Shown here one piece after another: positions 52,899 through 61,569 of a stretch of DNA of 64,000 nucleotides. The stretch is taken from assembly GCA_030168595.1 (NCBI GenBank), contig CP115556.1, positions 1-64,000 of the forward strand, written 5' to 3'. Position 1 is the first letter of the stretch. Each line of letters starts with the position of its first letter. The notes beneath the pieces were generated by a model that saw only the letters and a list, made by a program, of their open reading frames with translations, searched no databases and was not told the origin of the DNA. Origin of the DNA: Methanomassiliicoccales archaeon LGM-DZ1. GTDB lineage: Archaea > Thermoplasmatota > Thermoplasmata > Methanomassiliicoccales > Methanomethylophilaceae. Both the position numbers and the translations under genes were made by a program.

Positions 52899-53285
52899 AT
52901 GGACCGTGAGGCTCTGGCATCGTCCAGGTTCGGATGCGGCGATGCGGAGAGGGCGTGCTTTGAGGCGGGGATAAAGCTCGCCACCGTCTACCATCAGTTC
53001 GTCGGCACCCCGTTCAGAGGATCCACCAAGGACGATCTGGCACGTTCGATCGAGGAATGCATTTGCGTCCAGCCGTACGTGGAGTCCGCGAAGGTGTCCA
53101 TCCGCGCCGAACCCGGGGACAAGGAGGACCAGTACTCGTACGCCTCCCTCGCCGGGGACATGATCGAGGCCGAGGTCATCATCCGCATCGGGAACGAGAG
53201 GGCGGTCGCCCGGATGGGGTACGATGCGGAATTGGGCTATCCCCTGATGTACATCGTCTCCGTCGAGCATGCCGGGAAAGAGTGA
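52899..53285 (+). CDS. mptD: Archaeal dihydroneopterin aldolase MptD
   Basis: 128 residues. EAGIKLATVYHQFVGTPF is the family's characteristic segment, and the rest (SIEECICVQPYVESAKVSI, then MIEAEVIIRIGNERAVARM) follows the MJ1585 type. MptD cleaves dihydroneopterin to 6-hydroxymethyl-dihydropterin on the way to methanopterin or a similar carrier. ATG 52899 is chosen; the open frame upstream overlaps the nadA promoter region and has no family similarity. Confidence 0.88.
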   Translation: MDREALASSRFGCGDAERACFEAGIKLATVYHQFVGTPFRGSTKDDLARSIEECICVQPYVESAKVSIRAEPGDKEDQYSYASLAGDMIEAEVIIRIGNERAVARMGYDAELGYPLMYIVSVEHAGKE

Positions 53286-53439
53286 GGGTTTTAAAACACA
53301 TCTGAGCCGGAGGCCGGGAACGGGCCGAATGTCCTGTCAGCGCCTGCTATCCGCGGAAAACGGCCAGTATCTGTCAGTTAGGAAGGGCCGGAAACGGCGC
53401 ATATCGACTACAGTATTTATACTTTAAATCCTATTCCCT

Positions 53440-53997
53440 ATGGGGAATAATCGCATGGTGAACGACATCAAAATAGGTCTTACTGGCCTGCCCGGATCCG
53501 GGAAGACCTACACTTTGAAGCGTGTCATCGAGATGCTAGGCAAGAACGTGACCGTCGGCGGCATGATCGACGAGAAGATCACCGACGGCAGGCATGAGAT
53601 AGGCATCAGCGTTTGCAACCTCGGAAACGGGGAGAAAGTCACATTCGCCAAACCTGACATCGAGAGCAGGATCACGGTCGGCAACTTAGGTGTGGACCTG
53701 GCGAGCTTCGAATCCGTGGCAGTGGAAGCTATAAAAAGCGCCTGCGAGAACGCGGACGTCATCGTCATCGACGAAGTGGGCAAAGTCGAGGTCGAGAGCG
53801 AGGGCTTCGTGGACGCCGTCAAAGAAGCGCTCGACGTGGACAAGCCCATGATCATCACGCTCCACAAGAAATCCAGGAACCCTCTCCTGCAGGACATCAG
53901 GAGGCGGGACGACATCCGTATCTTCGAGGTCACTCCGATCAACAGGAACCTGCTCCCTCACAAGATCATGAGCCTCATGAACGGTGAAATGCTTTGA
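53440..53997 (+). CDS. THEP1-type nucleoside-triphosphatase
   Basis: 185 residues. Walker A GLPGSGKT and Walker B VIVIDEVGKVEVES identify the NTPase THEP1 family, which hydrolyses NTPs in vitro with an unsettled cell role. TTTATACTTTAAATCC (53413-53428) predicts a transcript start at or near ATG 53440; ATG 53455 (MVNDIKIGLTG) is also possible. The stop overlaps the trm1 start (TGATG), so the two are coupled. Confidence 0.9.
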   Translation: MGNNRMVNDIKIGLTGLPGSGKTYTLKRVIEMLGKNVTVGGMIDEKITDGRHEIGISVCNLGNGEKVTFAKPDIESRITVGNLGVDLASFESVAVEAIKSACENADVIVIDEVGKVEVESEGFVDAVKEALDVDKPMIITLHKKSRNPLLQDIRRRDDIRIFEVTPINRNLLPHKIMSLMNGEML

Positions 53998-55118
53998 TGC
54001 CGCCGGGCACGGTGATCACCGAGGGCTCCACCAAGATACTGGTCCCGGAGATCCATTCCGTCCACGGCCCCGGCAGGATCGTAGCCGGGACGGTGTTCTT
54101 CAACGAGCAGATGAGCTTCAACCGCGACGTGAGCGTCATGCTCCTCCGCGCGCTCGGCAAGCCGTCCATGACCGTCTGCGACGCCATGACCGCGTCCGGC
54201 TCCAGGGCGGTGAGGATCGCCAACGAGGTGCCGGGGACCGAGGTCGTCGCCAACGACTTCGATGAGAACGCTATACCTTACATAAACGCGAACATAGAGC
54301 TGAACGGCCTATCCAACTGCCGCTCCAGCCATGCGGACATGCGCGTCCTGCTGGCGCAGGAATCGTTCGACTACGTCGACCTGGACCCATTCGGGTCCCC
54401 GTCCCTCTACATACAGCCTGCCATCGGGGGATGCAGGAAGCATGCCGTGCTGGCGGTCACCGCCACCGACACGGCCCCCCTGGCCGGCGCCCAGCTCGGC
54501 AAATGCCGCCGCCGCTACCAGTGCGAGCCGGTCCGCGGGTACATGTGCCACGAGGGCGGGCTCCGCATCCTGATGTGCAGCATAGCCAGGGAGCTCGGGA
54601 AGTTCGATATGGGCATGCGCCCGCTGCTGTCCTTCTACGCCGACCACTACTACCGCACCTACGTGCAGCTGGTCCCGGGCGCCGATGCCTGCGACGAGAT
54701 GCTCTCCCATCTGGGATATATGAAATACGACCGCTCGACCCTGGAGAGGGGGACATCGCGCACCCGCGACCCCGAGCATCCTCTCGGCCCGTTCTGGCTG
54801 GGGCCCCTGTTCGATAAGGCGCTGATCTCCCGCATGGACCCGGCCGGGACCGCCTCCGAGAGGAAATGCGGGAAGATGCTGGCACTGTGGAAAGGCGAGG
54901 TGGATTCCACGCCCTTCCTGTACGACATGAGCGAGCTGTCATCGTTCACCAAGCTCTCGCCGCCCAACCTCGACGAGTTCGTGGAGAGGCTGAACGGGTA
55001 CGCTCCGTCCTCGAAGACGCACTTCTCGCCGACATCGTTCATCACGGAGCTGGACTCCGAGGACGTCATCTCGTTGTACAGGGAGATGGGGCGCCGGCCT
55101 CCTGCGCCGGAGGCCTGA
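53997..55118 (+). CDS. trm1: tRNA (guanine26-N2)-dimethyltransferase Trm1
   Basis: 373 residues. It methylates G26 of tRNA with SAM. VCDAMTASGSRAVRIANEV is the SAM-binding motif, and YVDLDPFGSPSLYI carries the catalytic DPFG. A C-terminal domain with YADHYYRTYVQL follows, as in archaeal Trm1. It starts on the ATG overlapping the THEP1 stop and ends on a TGATG overlap with the next gene. Confidence 0.95.
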   Translation: MPPGTVITEGSTKILVPEIHSVHGPGRIVAGTVFFNEQMSFNRDVSVMLLRALGKPSMTVCDAMTASGSRAVRIANEVPGTEVVANDFDENAIPYINANIELNGLSNCRSSHADMRVLLAQESFDYVDLDPFGSPSLYIQPAIGGCRKHAVLAVTATDTAPLAGAQLGKCRRRYQCEPVRGYMCHEGGLRILMCSIARELGKFDMGMRPLLSFYADHYYRTYVQLVPGADACDEMLSHLGYMKYDRSTLERGTSRTRDPEHPLGPFWLGPLFDKALISRMDPAGTASERKCGKMLALWKGEVDSTPFLYDMSELSSFTKLSPPNLDEFVERLNGYAPSSKTHFSPTSFITELDSEDVISLYREMGRRPPAPEA

Positions 55119-55939
55119 TGGCCGGCATCGCCGAGGGCGTCCGCGGCTTCCCGCAGCCGCCCGGAGGGCTCCTGAAGGCAGGCATCTTCGACCCCGTCCC
55201 CCTGGCGTTCAACGACGGCAGGTACATCGGGCAGGACAACCTCCCCGGGGACATAGTCGAAGGGGCCGTCTGCCTCCTGTCCTGCTTCAGCCTCTTCAGC
55301 GCGATGAGCGGGTACAGCTACGGCGAGCGGGACGCCTGTCTCAAGGAGGCCGAGCGCACCGCCTTCCAGGACTGCGCCCCCGGATGGACGGGGCCCTACG
55401 GCACCGTCTCGAAGGCCGACGCCTTCGAGGACGGTATCGCCTGCGCCTACGGGAAGGAGATCGAGCCGTACACGGCCGACTGCGCCTGCCGCCTGGCCGC
55501 CGGCGCCGCCGGAGGGTACCGTCCGGCGAGGGTCCGCGCCGACGACCGCACCTGCTCGAACATCGCCACCATGGTCCGGCGCACCGTCGGGTTCTTCGGG
55601 AACAACGGCCCGCTCAGGAGGATCGGGTTCTCCTTCGGGGCCGGCTACGGGGAGAGGATCAGCTCCGGATTCGGGCTCTTCCTCACAGATTCGTTCATCT
55701 GGGACATGGCCGTGACGCAGGACCCCCTGCCTCCGGACCGCACCATGAGGCTGCTGGTCCGCCTGGCCATGTGCAGGGAGTCGGGGGACCCCGACCTGGA
55801 GCGCATATCGAACATCGGTCTGGTCAACCCCCGCCTCGGATGCGCCTACGTCACCAGCCTGTCCAGGGTCCCGCCCGAGGCGCTGCAGGCCGCCTGCGAC
55901 GCCGTCGGCCTGCGAAGGCCCCTGCCGTCAGCAGTTTAA
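55118..55939 (+). CDS. Hypothetical protein downstream of trm1
   Basis: 273 residues, not recognised. It is soluble and rich in Cys and Gly, with GRYIGQDNLPGDIVEGAVCL, FGNNGPLRRIGFSFGAGYGE and SGFGLFLTDSFIWDMAV. The start overlaps the trm1 stop, so it is part of the THEP1-trm1 operon. A tRNA- or nucleotide-related role could be guessed from context only. Confidence 0.7.
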   Translation: MAGIAEGVRGFPQPPGGLLKAGIFDPVPLAFNDGRYIGQDNLPGDIVEGAVCLLSCFSLFSAMSGYSYGERDACLKEAERTAFQDCAPGWTGPYGTVSKADAFEDGIACAYGKEIEPYTADCACRLAAGAAGGYRPARVRADDRTCSNIATMVRRTVGFFGNNGPLRRIGFSFGAGYGERISSGFGLFLTDSFIWDMAVTQDPLPPDRTMRLLVRLAMCRESGDPDLERISNIGLVNPRLGCAYVTSLSRVPPEALQAACDAVGLRRPLPSAV

Positions 55940-55948
55940 TTATAAATG
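55936..55948 (+). promoter_or_regulatory. purA promoter TATA box
   Basis: TTTAATTATAAAT lies at the end of the previous gene. A start about 25 nt on (near 55968) falls after the ATG at 55950, so ATG 55977 is the likely purA start. Confidence 0.5.
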
Positions 55949-55976
55949 GATGAAGAGGATAGCGAACGGCGATACC

Positions 55977-57281
55977 ATGCCCAGCCTAGCCGTTCTCGGT
56001 TCCCAGTGGGGGGACGAAGGTAAAGGAAAGATCATCGACTACCTCGACGGGGACGCGGACCTCATCGTTCGTTTCCAGGGAGGCAACAACGCCGGCCACA
56101 CCATCGTGGTCGGCGACAGGGTGTTCAAGCTCCACGGCCTTCCCTCGGGAGTGGTGAGGCCGGGGAAGCTCGCGGTGATCGGGAACGGCACCGTCGTGAA
56201 CATGGAGGAGCTCCTCGAGGAGATCAGCCAGGTGGAAGAGAACGGCGGGAACGTGGACGGCCTGCGCATCTCCGACCGCGCCGCGCTCATCATGAACTAC
56301 CACAAGAAGCTGGACGGGGCCGAGGAGGCGTACCGCGGCAGCAAGGCGGTGGGGACCACCAAGAAAGGCATCGGGCCGGCATACCAGGACAAGATAGCCA
56401 GGATAGGGTTCCGCGCAGGCGACCTCCTCGAAGAGGAGACCCTGAAGGACAAGATCTCGCTCCTCCTGCCCTATAAGAAAGACCTCATGAAGATGATGGG
56501 CACGGAGGTCTGCTGCTGCACTCCCGAATCGCTCCTGGCCAAGATGGAGGGCTGGGGGCAGAAGCTCGGTAAATACATCTGCGACACCTCCGTCCTCGTC
56601 AACGACGCCCTCGACGCCGGCAAGAACGTGATGTTCGAAGGAGCTCAGGGAGCCATGCTCGACATCGACCACGGGACCTATCCGTACGTCACCTCCAGCT
56701 CCACCATGGCCGGGGGCGTCTGCACCGGCGCAGGCATCGCGCCCAAACGCCTCAACAAGGTCATGGGAGTGGTGAAAGCCTACACCACCCGCGTGGGCGA
56801 GGGGCCGTTCGTCACCGAGCTGAAAGGCGAGGATGAGAAGAAGCTGCAGCAGAAGGGCGGCGAATTCGGCGTCACCACCGGAAGGGGCAGGAGGTGCGGC
56901 TGGCTGGACCTGGTGGTTGTCAACCACGCCAACATGCTGTGCGGGTTCGATTCCCTCGCGGTCACCAAGATCGATGTCCTGAACGATGTGGACACCATCC
57001 CCGTATGCTACGAGTACGATATCGGCGGAGAGAGGACCAGGCACTATCCCGCATCGCTGCAGAAGCTGAGCGCGGCGAAGCCCGTCTACAAGGAGTTCAA
57101 AGGCTGGAAAGGCTGGGACGACACCGAGGCGGTCGTGAAAGGCGGTTACGACGAGCTTCCGAAGGAGATGAAGGATTACATCTCGTTCATCGAGGAGCAG
57201 ACCAAGGTTCCGGCGGACATCGTGTCCGTCGGCCCCGAGAGGGACCAGACCATCTGCCGCCGTTCCGATTGGTGGAACTGA
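55977..57281 (+). CDS. purA: Adenylosuccinate synthetase
   Basis: 434 residues. Joins IMP and aspartate with GTP in AMP synthesis. GSQWGDEGKGKIIDYL opens the protein, GGNNAGHTIV binds IMP, and GAMLDIDHGTYPYVTSS and TTGRGRRCGWLDLV follow. ATG 55977 is preferred over 55950 because the TATA box at 55936-55948 would start transcription between them, and GSQWGDEGKGK then lies at the normal distance from the start. The minus-strand frame across it is a shadow. Confidence 0.97.
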   Translation: MPSLAVLGSQWGDEGKGKIIDYLDGDADLIVRFQGGNNAGHTIVVGDRVFKLHGLPSGVVRPGKLAVIGNGTVVNMEELLEEISQVEENGGNVDGLRISDRAALIMNYHKKLDGAEEAYRGSKAVGTTKKGIGPAYQDKIARIGFRAGDLLEEETLKDKISLLLPYKKDLMKMMGTEVCCCTPESLLAKMEGWGQKLGKYICDTSVLVNDALDAGKNVMFEGAQGAMLDIDHGTYPYVTSSSTMAGGVCTGAGIAPKRLNKVMGVVKAYTTRVGEGPFVTELKGEDEKKLQQKGGEFGVTTGRGRRCGWLDLVVVNHANMLCGFDSLAVTKIDVLNDVDTIPVCYEYDIGGERTRHYPASLQKLSAAKPVYKEFKGWKGWDDTEAVVKGGYDELPKEMKDYISFIEEQTKVPADIVSVGPERDQTICRRSDWWN

Positions 57282-57306
57282 AACCATCTTCCAGCGGCCG
57301 GCCTTC

Positions 57307-57987
57307 TCAGGCCGGCATCTCGGACCATACCACGGTCCCTGTCACGGGCCCGCTGTACACGAGATCGAACGCCGGCCATCTGCCTTCGAAGAGATAGGTC
57401 CGAGAGATTTCCGCGCCTTCCGTCTCAAGGCCCAATGTGCAGGCGTACGCGGTCCCTCCCGAGGCAATTGTGCCGGAGAAGGTCCCTGTGCCCTCATCGT
57501 AAGACCATCTGCCGTTTCCCATGGCCAGAAGGGTCGCGCTCCCGTTGTCCGGGAGCGGCACGGAACCGTCCGCCCTGGAATAGGCCTCTTCTGTGCTTCC
57601 CAGGCCTTCGGCGATGTAGAATCTGAGGCCGTTCCTGTCCTCAGCACCCGAGAACTCGGCCGTCACTCCCCATTGCGCATACAGATTGGCCCTGCTGCCT
57701 GCATCTATGCGGTCTCCCGCGTTGAAGAGCTGCCCGGAGCCGTCAGCAGCGGTATTCCAGGAAGCGAACAGCCTGACCCCGTCAGTGAACATGTTGGCTG
57801 ATACCGTATCGCCGCGGAGCACATAGGTATCCGAACCGTCGGCGGTCAGCCCGCCGTTTCCATGATAGACCACGGTTCTTTCGGCCGCATCATCGGAGCT
57901 GTCATCGCTGAATGAGGAGTATGCCCCTGCCGCGAGAACGATGGCGGCTATCGCTATGATCAATGACGATGCCTTTTCGGGGTTCAT
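57307..57987 (-). CDS. Secreted InlB-repeat protein
   Basis: 226 residues. An N-terminal signal anchor (SSLIIAIAAIVLAAGAY) is followed by an InlB B-repeat (Listeria-Bacteroides type: VVYHGNGGLTADGSD, LFASWNTAADGSGQLFNAGD, NLYAQWGV). The remainder is a beta-rich domain without a recognised motif. Such surface proteins are common in gut archaea and bacteria, where they may mediate adhesion. ATG 57987 (MNPEKASS) chosen over 58005. It is convergent with purA. Confidence 0.8.
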   Translation of the reverse strand: MNPEKASSLIIAIAAIVLAAGAYSSFSDDSSDDAAERTVVYHGNGGLTADGSDTYVLRGDTVSANMFTDGVRLFASWNTAADGSGQLFNAGDRIDAGSRANLYAQWGVTAEFSGAEDRNGLRFYIAEGLGSTEEAYSRADGSVPLPDNGSATLLAMGNGRWSYDEGTGTFSGTIASGGTAYACTLGLETEGAEISRTYLFEGRWPAFDLVYSGPVTGTVVWSEMPA

Positions 57988-58036
57988 GCATATTAATTGA
58001 CACAATGTGTTTTATTATTTCCGTTCCTCTGGACAC

Positions 58037-59336
58037 GGTCCCATTGAAACCCTCTTCGCTTTTTCCTCGATCCTGCGGGGCAGATCCTTTCGCAATCATG
58101 GGCTGCGGGCATGCCGGGCACGCGTATTCCGTCTGCCGGACCTCTGTTCCGCTTGGAATTCTATTATTTCTTTTTTTCGATAGACATAAATATATAATAT
58201 TTGAACGGCATGTTGTGCAAGGCGAAGAGCCAGACATCGGAAAAGAGAGGAACGCCCCCCTGTGCGTAGGAAACATGCGGGGGCGGCCACCCGGAAGCGA
58301 TTCGGATGACATGCCAAGATAGCGCTGACAGCATAGTTAAGGGTATTGCGGGGCCCCGCGGGAACCGCGGGGCGAACAGAGGCAAATCGTACTCGAGGAT
58401 GCCGGCGGACGGCGGCGCCTCGGGGCGGTTCGCCGAGGCGCTGACGGCGGCCATGGACGCCGCCGGGGTGCCGCAGTGTTTCTCGAAGTTCAGCAACTGC
58501 ATCTACACGGACCGCCAGAAGCTGGCGGTGCTGGTCCTCATGGCCCGGCACGGCATCAGCTACGGGGCCGTCCGCAGGGACCTGGGCATGTACAGGGGCT
58601 TCACCGACGCGATCGGCCTGAAGCGCATCCCGGACGGCTCGACCCTGTGCAAGTTCCTGAAGCGGATCGGGACGGACGTCCTGGAGAGGGTGGTGATGGC
58701 CTTCGCGGCCGCCGCGGACGGCGGCGCGACGGTGGCCGTCGACAGCACCGGCCTGTCCGACTTCGACAGGTCCGCCCATTACGAGAAGCGCCTGGACGAC
58801 TTCGGTGCCGGGCGCAGCAGGTCGTTCACCAAGCTGTCGCTGGCGGTCGATACCGGCACCAGGATCGTCCTGAGCGCGTCGGCCTCCGCCGACGGGCACA
58901 GGAACGACACGACGTTCATGCCGGGGCACATCTCGGACCTCGCAGGGTCCGGGCTGAAGATTGACTGGCTCATCGCGGACAGGGCCTACGACTCGTCGCT
59001 CAACCACCGGCTCGCCAGGGACGTCCTGGGGGCCAGGGCGGCGATCCCGGTCCGCCGCGGCCGGGGGAACCGCGGGACCGTCATCCACGGGCCGTACAGG
59101 CGCATGATGGACGAGGCCCTGTCCGACCCGGACAGCGCCGAGAGCAGGGCGTACAGGCGCAGAGCTGTCATCGAATCGACGAACTTCATGATCAAGAAGG
59201 CGGCCGGCCCGTCGGTATCGGCCAGGATACCGGCCTGCAGGGAAAGGCAGGCCCTCCTCAAGGCGATCGCCTTCAACGCGCTGAGGGTCATCAGGCTGGG
59301 ACGTATCGATAGGCTGCGGGGAGGGTTTCAATGAGA
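58037..59336 (+). mobile_element. IS5-like insertion sequence
   Basis: About 1.3 kb. The inner end repeats are TCCCATTGAAACCCTC at 58039-58054 and its near complement GAGGGTTTCAATGAGA at 59321-59336. The direct repeat CCTCTGGACAC flanks the element at 58026-58036 and 59337-59347, longer than usual for this IS type. The first 250 bp inside the element are AT-rich and non-coding. The transposase stop lies inside the right repeat. Confidence 0.75.
58306..59334 (+). CDS. IS5-group DDE transposase
   Basis: 342 residues. Catalytic landmarks are VAVDSTGLSDF (Asp), LIADRAYDS (Asp) and RRAVIESTNFMIKK (Glu). The frame is intact. It is very GC-rich, unlike its AT-rich upstream arm. The start is uncertain: ATG 58306 or 58399 (MPADGGASG). 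Unrelated to the IS1634-like copies elsewhere in the window. Confidence 0.88.
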   Translation: MTCQDSADSIVKGIAGPRGNRGANRGKSYSRMPADGGASGRFAEALTAAMDAAGVPQCFSKFSNCIYTDRQKLAVLVLMARHGISYGAVRRDLGMYRGFTDAIGLKRIPDGSTLCKFLKRIGTDVLERVVMAFAAAADGGATVAVDSTGLSDFDRSAHYEKRLDDFGAGRSRSFTKLSLAVDTGTRIVLSASASADGHRNDTTFMPGHISDLAGSGLKIDWLIADRAYDSSLNHRLARDVLGARAAIPVRRGRGNRGTVIHGPYRRMMDEALSDPDSAESRAYRRRAVIESTNFMIKKAAGPSVSARIPACRERQALLKAIAFNALRVIRLGRIDRLRGGFQ

Positions 59337-59382
59337 CCTCTGGACACATCCTGTTTATATGGACCTGCACCGATTGCCGGGC

Positions 59383-59775
59383 ATGCGCATCGCCGTTTCG
59401 ACCGAGAACGGGCTCGTCTTCAGGCATTTCGGGACATCCCCCGAGTTCACCATCTTCGATTTCGACGGCAGCGGTAGTTCTGAGGTCAGCACAGTGGAGA
59501 GGACATGCAGGCCGGGGCATAATCCTGCCATAGATCTGCTTTCTCCGCTGTCGATCGATGCCCTCATCGGCGGGGAGGTCTGCCTCGCCGGGATATCCCG
59601 TCTCGAGAAGATGGGTGTGACCGTCTATTCCGGTCACGGCGGGGAAGATGCGGCGGAGATCGCCGGGAAGGTCTTCCGCGGAGAGGTCGAATCCGACGCC
59701 GACAAGAAGTCGCGCAGCGATATCTCGATGGTCGCAGTCCCCCGGAAAGGGAACCGCGGCGGCCCCCGGCAGTGA
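59383..59775 (+). CDS. NifX/NafY-like iron-molybdenum cofactor-binding family protein
   Basis: 130 residues from ATG 59383 (MRIAVSTENGLV). RHFGTSPEFTIFDFDG, then LIGGEVCLAGISRLEKMGVTVYSG, is the dinitrogenase FeMo-cofactor biosynthesis fold. Methanogens carry many such small proteins without nitrogenase, probably for Fe-S or metal cofactor handling. ATG 59359 would add eight residues unlike the family. It begins just right of the IS5-like element, and TGTTTATATGG at 59351 may be its TATA box. Confidence 0.85.
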   Translation: MRIAVSTENGLVFRHFGTSPEFTIFDFDGSGSSEVSTVERTCRPGHNPAIDLLSPLSIDALIGGEVCLAGISRLEKMGVTVYSGHGGEDAAEIAGKVFRGEVESDADKKSRSDISMVAVPRKGNRGGPRQ

Positions 59776-59871
59776 CCTTCCGCCCCGCGCAGAAAAACCT
59801 GCAGATTGAAGAACTGCGCAGCAGAAAACAGAGAATCATCAAATGATCGGCAAGGAGATAGATTCTCTGCA

Positions 59872-60178
59872 GTGCGAAAGGTGAGCCTGGAAAGCTATTT
59901 CCTGTTCGCTTTTCTGATGATCGTCATCTACTTCTGCATCTCAGCGGGTTATAGGCGTTATCCCGCTGCCTGCCCTGGAAGACTGCCATGGTCTGCACAT
60001 GGGCAGCATCTTTCGCCGTTATGGCGGTTCTGGCCGTCATTTACACGGCCATAAGCCAAGATTCTCAGAGCAGGCCGGTCTGATAATCGCGCTGTCTGCA
60101 TTGATCGCGCATATGATATTGCTGCTGTATATTCTCGCGAAGGTGCCTCGGAACTCGCGTCGGAACAGCGCGGAATGA
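59872..60178 (+). pseudogene. Frameshifted small membrane protein
   Basis: Three hydrophobic helices lie in three frames in order: YFLFAFLMIVIYFCISAGY from about 59872, MVCTWAASFAVMAVLAVIYT from 59989, and AGLIIALSALIAHMILLLYI from about 60073, ending NSRRNSAE and TGA. One or two single-base shifts would join them into a ~100-residue protein with three membrane segments. No homolog recognised. Confidence 0.5.
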
Positions 60179-60247
60179 ACAAGGCACCGGGAGGATCGCT
60201 CTCTCCCGGCACCTTTCCGCCGTCGGCCCGGATGACGATGCAGCGTT

Positions 60248-61546
60248 TCAGTCGGATCTGCCGGAGGCCTTCTCCGCTCCGGGGCCGTCTTCCTCAGGCA
60301 CCGTTGCCTTCACGAACGGGGCCCTGTCGGCGCCCATCGGGAGGGTCGCGTCGAACCCGACCTTCCAGGTGGTCTTCCCGGCCGAGGGGTCGAGGGACGA
60401 GCCTGCCGCGCCGGGGATCTTTATGATCTTATCGGCCTGCATCCTGGTGGCCACCGCCCACTCGACCTCCCTGTCATCGAAGATGTCGATGTCGTCGTCG
60501 ACAACGATGACGTTCTTCATCGAAGTGTGGCCGGTGAAGGCGGCCATGATGGCATTGACCCCGTCGCCCTCCTTGTTCTTGGCGATGGAGACCACGCCGT
60601 CCAGCCAGCAGCAGCCCCCTTCTGTGAGCCTCACGTTCTTCACCCTCGGCACCGCCTGGCGGACGGTGCGGAAGATGACAGGCTCCCTGGGGACTCCCAT
60701 GAGCAGGAAGTGCTCCCAGCCTCCGGGCAGGAGGAGCTGGAACACCGGGTCCTTCTTGGCCCAGATCCTCTCGATCTTCACGATCGGCTGCTCCCTGACG
60801 GAGTCGTAGGTGCCGGCGATGTCTACGAAGGGCCCCTCGGGCGCCGTCTGCGAGGTGATCCTTCCTTCAAGGACATACTCGCAGTCGGCCGGTACCTCGA
60901 TGCCGTTGGAGCATAGCGCGGTCCTGAGCCTCGTTCTGTGGCCCTTCAGGTGCATGGCGGAGGCGATGGTGAGCTCATCGACTCCGTAGTCCACAGAAAG
61001 CGCGGCGGCGACCATCGCCTCGGCGGGCGCCCCGATGCATATGGATATCTTCAGGTCCTGCCCTGCGGCCTTGGCCTCATTGTAAAGCGTGAAGGTGTGC
61101 CTGGGGACCAGCCTGATCCCGATCTCGTCCTTCCCGCGGATGAGCATCCTGTGGTAGGATACGTTCCTCTTCCCGCCGAACTGCGATACGACGATGCCGG
61201 CGGAGATGTACCTGCCGGCGTCCTTCGGGAAGTATTTCACGATCGGGAGCTTGGTGAGGTCCAGCGGAAGCTCTTGGTATTTGAAGGCGGGAGAATCGGT
61301 ATTCTCGGTCGCCTCGGGCTTGGCCATGGCGCCCATGATATGGAACACGAGCCTGTCCTTGGGGATCCCCATGGCCTTGGCGATCTTCTCCCTGGTGGAG
61401 TAGACGTTCCCGGCGGCCATTCCCCCGTTGAGGTTCTCGAACAGGAAGGTGGCGCTCTGGTCTGCCTGCATGTGCCTCGTGGCGCCGTACCCGTCCGGGT
61501 CGATCTTCTCGGAGACCTTCACCGCGCCCTCTAGGTCGATTGTCAT
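60248..61546 (-). CDS. UbiD family decarboxylase (probable anhydromevalonate phosphate decarboxylase)
   Basis: 432 residues. UbiD proteins are prenylated-FMN-dependent decarboxylases. Family stretches include FGGKRNVSYHRMLIRGKDEIGIRL, YVLEGRITSQTAPEGPFVDIAGTY, VFQLLLPGGWEHFLLMGVPRE and EVEWAVATRMQADKIIKI. In most archaea a single UbiD homolog of this length acts in the modified mevalonate pathway, removing CO2 from anhydromevalonate phosphate to give isopentenyl phosphate; that assignment is inferred. ATG 61546 is chosen; the frame further upstream overlaps the tetR gene in another frame. Confidence 0.85.
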   Translation of the reverse strand: MTIDLEGAVKVSEKIDPDGYGATRHMQADQSATFLFENLNGGMAAGNVYSTREKIAKAMGIPKDRLVFHIMGAMAKPEATENTDSPAFKYQELPLDLTKLPIVKYFPKDAGRYISAGIVVSQFGGKRNVSYHRMLIRGKDEIGIRLVPRHTFTLYNEAKAAGQDLKISICIGAPAEAMVAAALSVDYGVDELTIASAMHLKGHRTRLRTALCSNGIEVPADCEYVLEGRITSQTAPEGPFVDIAGTYDSVREQPIVKIERIWAKKDPVFQLLLPGGWEHFLLMGVPREPVIFRTVRQAVPRVKNVRLTEGGCCWLDGVVSIAKNKEGDGVNAIMAAFTGHTSMKNVIVVDDDIDIFDDREVEWAVATRMQADKIIKIPGAAGSSLDPSAGKTTWKVGFDATLPMGADRAPFVKATVPEEDGPGAEKASGRSD

Positions 61547-61569
61547 GCTCAGGCTATCGGGGGCGGCGT

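Noticed and set aside
55986-57287. A long minus-strand frame across purA
   Set aside because: Antisense shadow of purA; Gly/Val/His/Asp-rich with no domain pattern.
58096-59637. A 513-codon minus-strand frame across the IS5-like element
   Set aside because: Antisense to a transposase with intact DDE residues; Arg/Gly/Asp-rich and runs past both IS ends.
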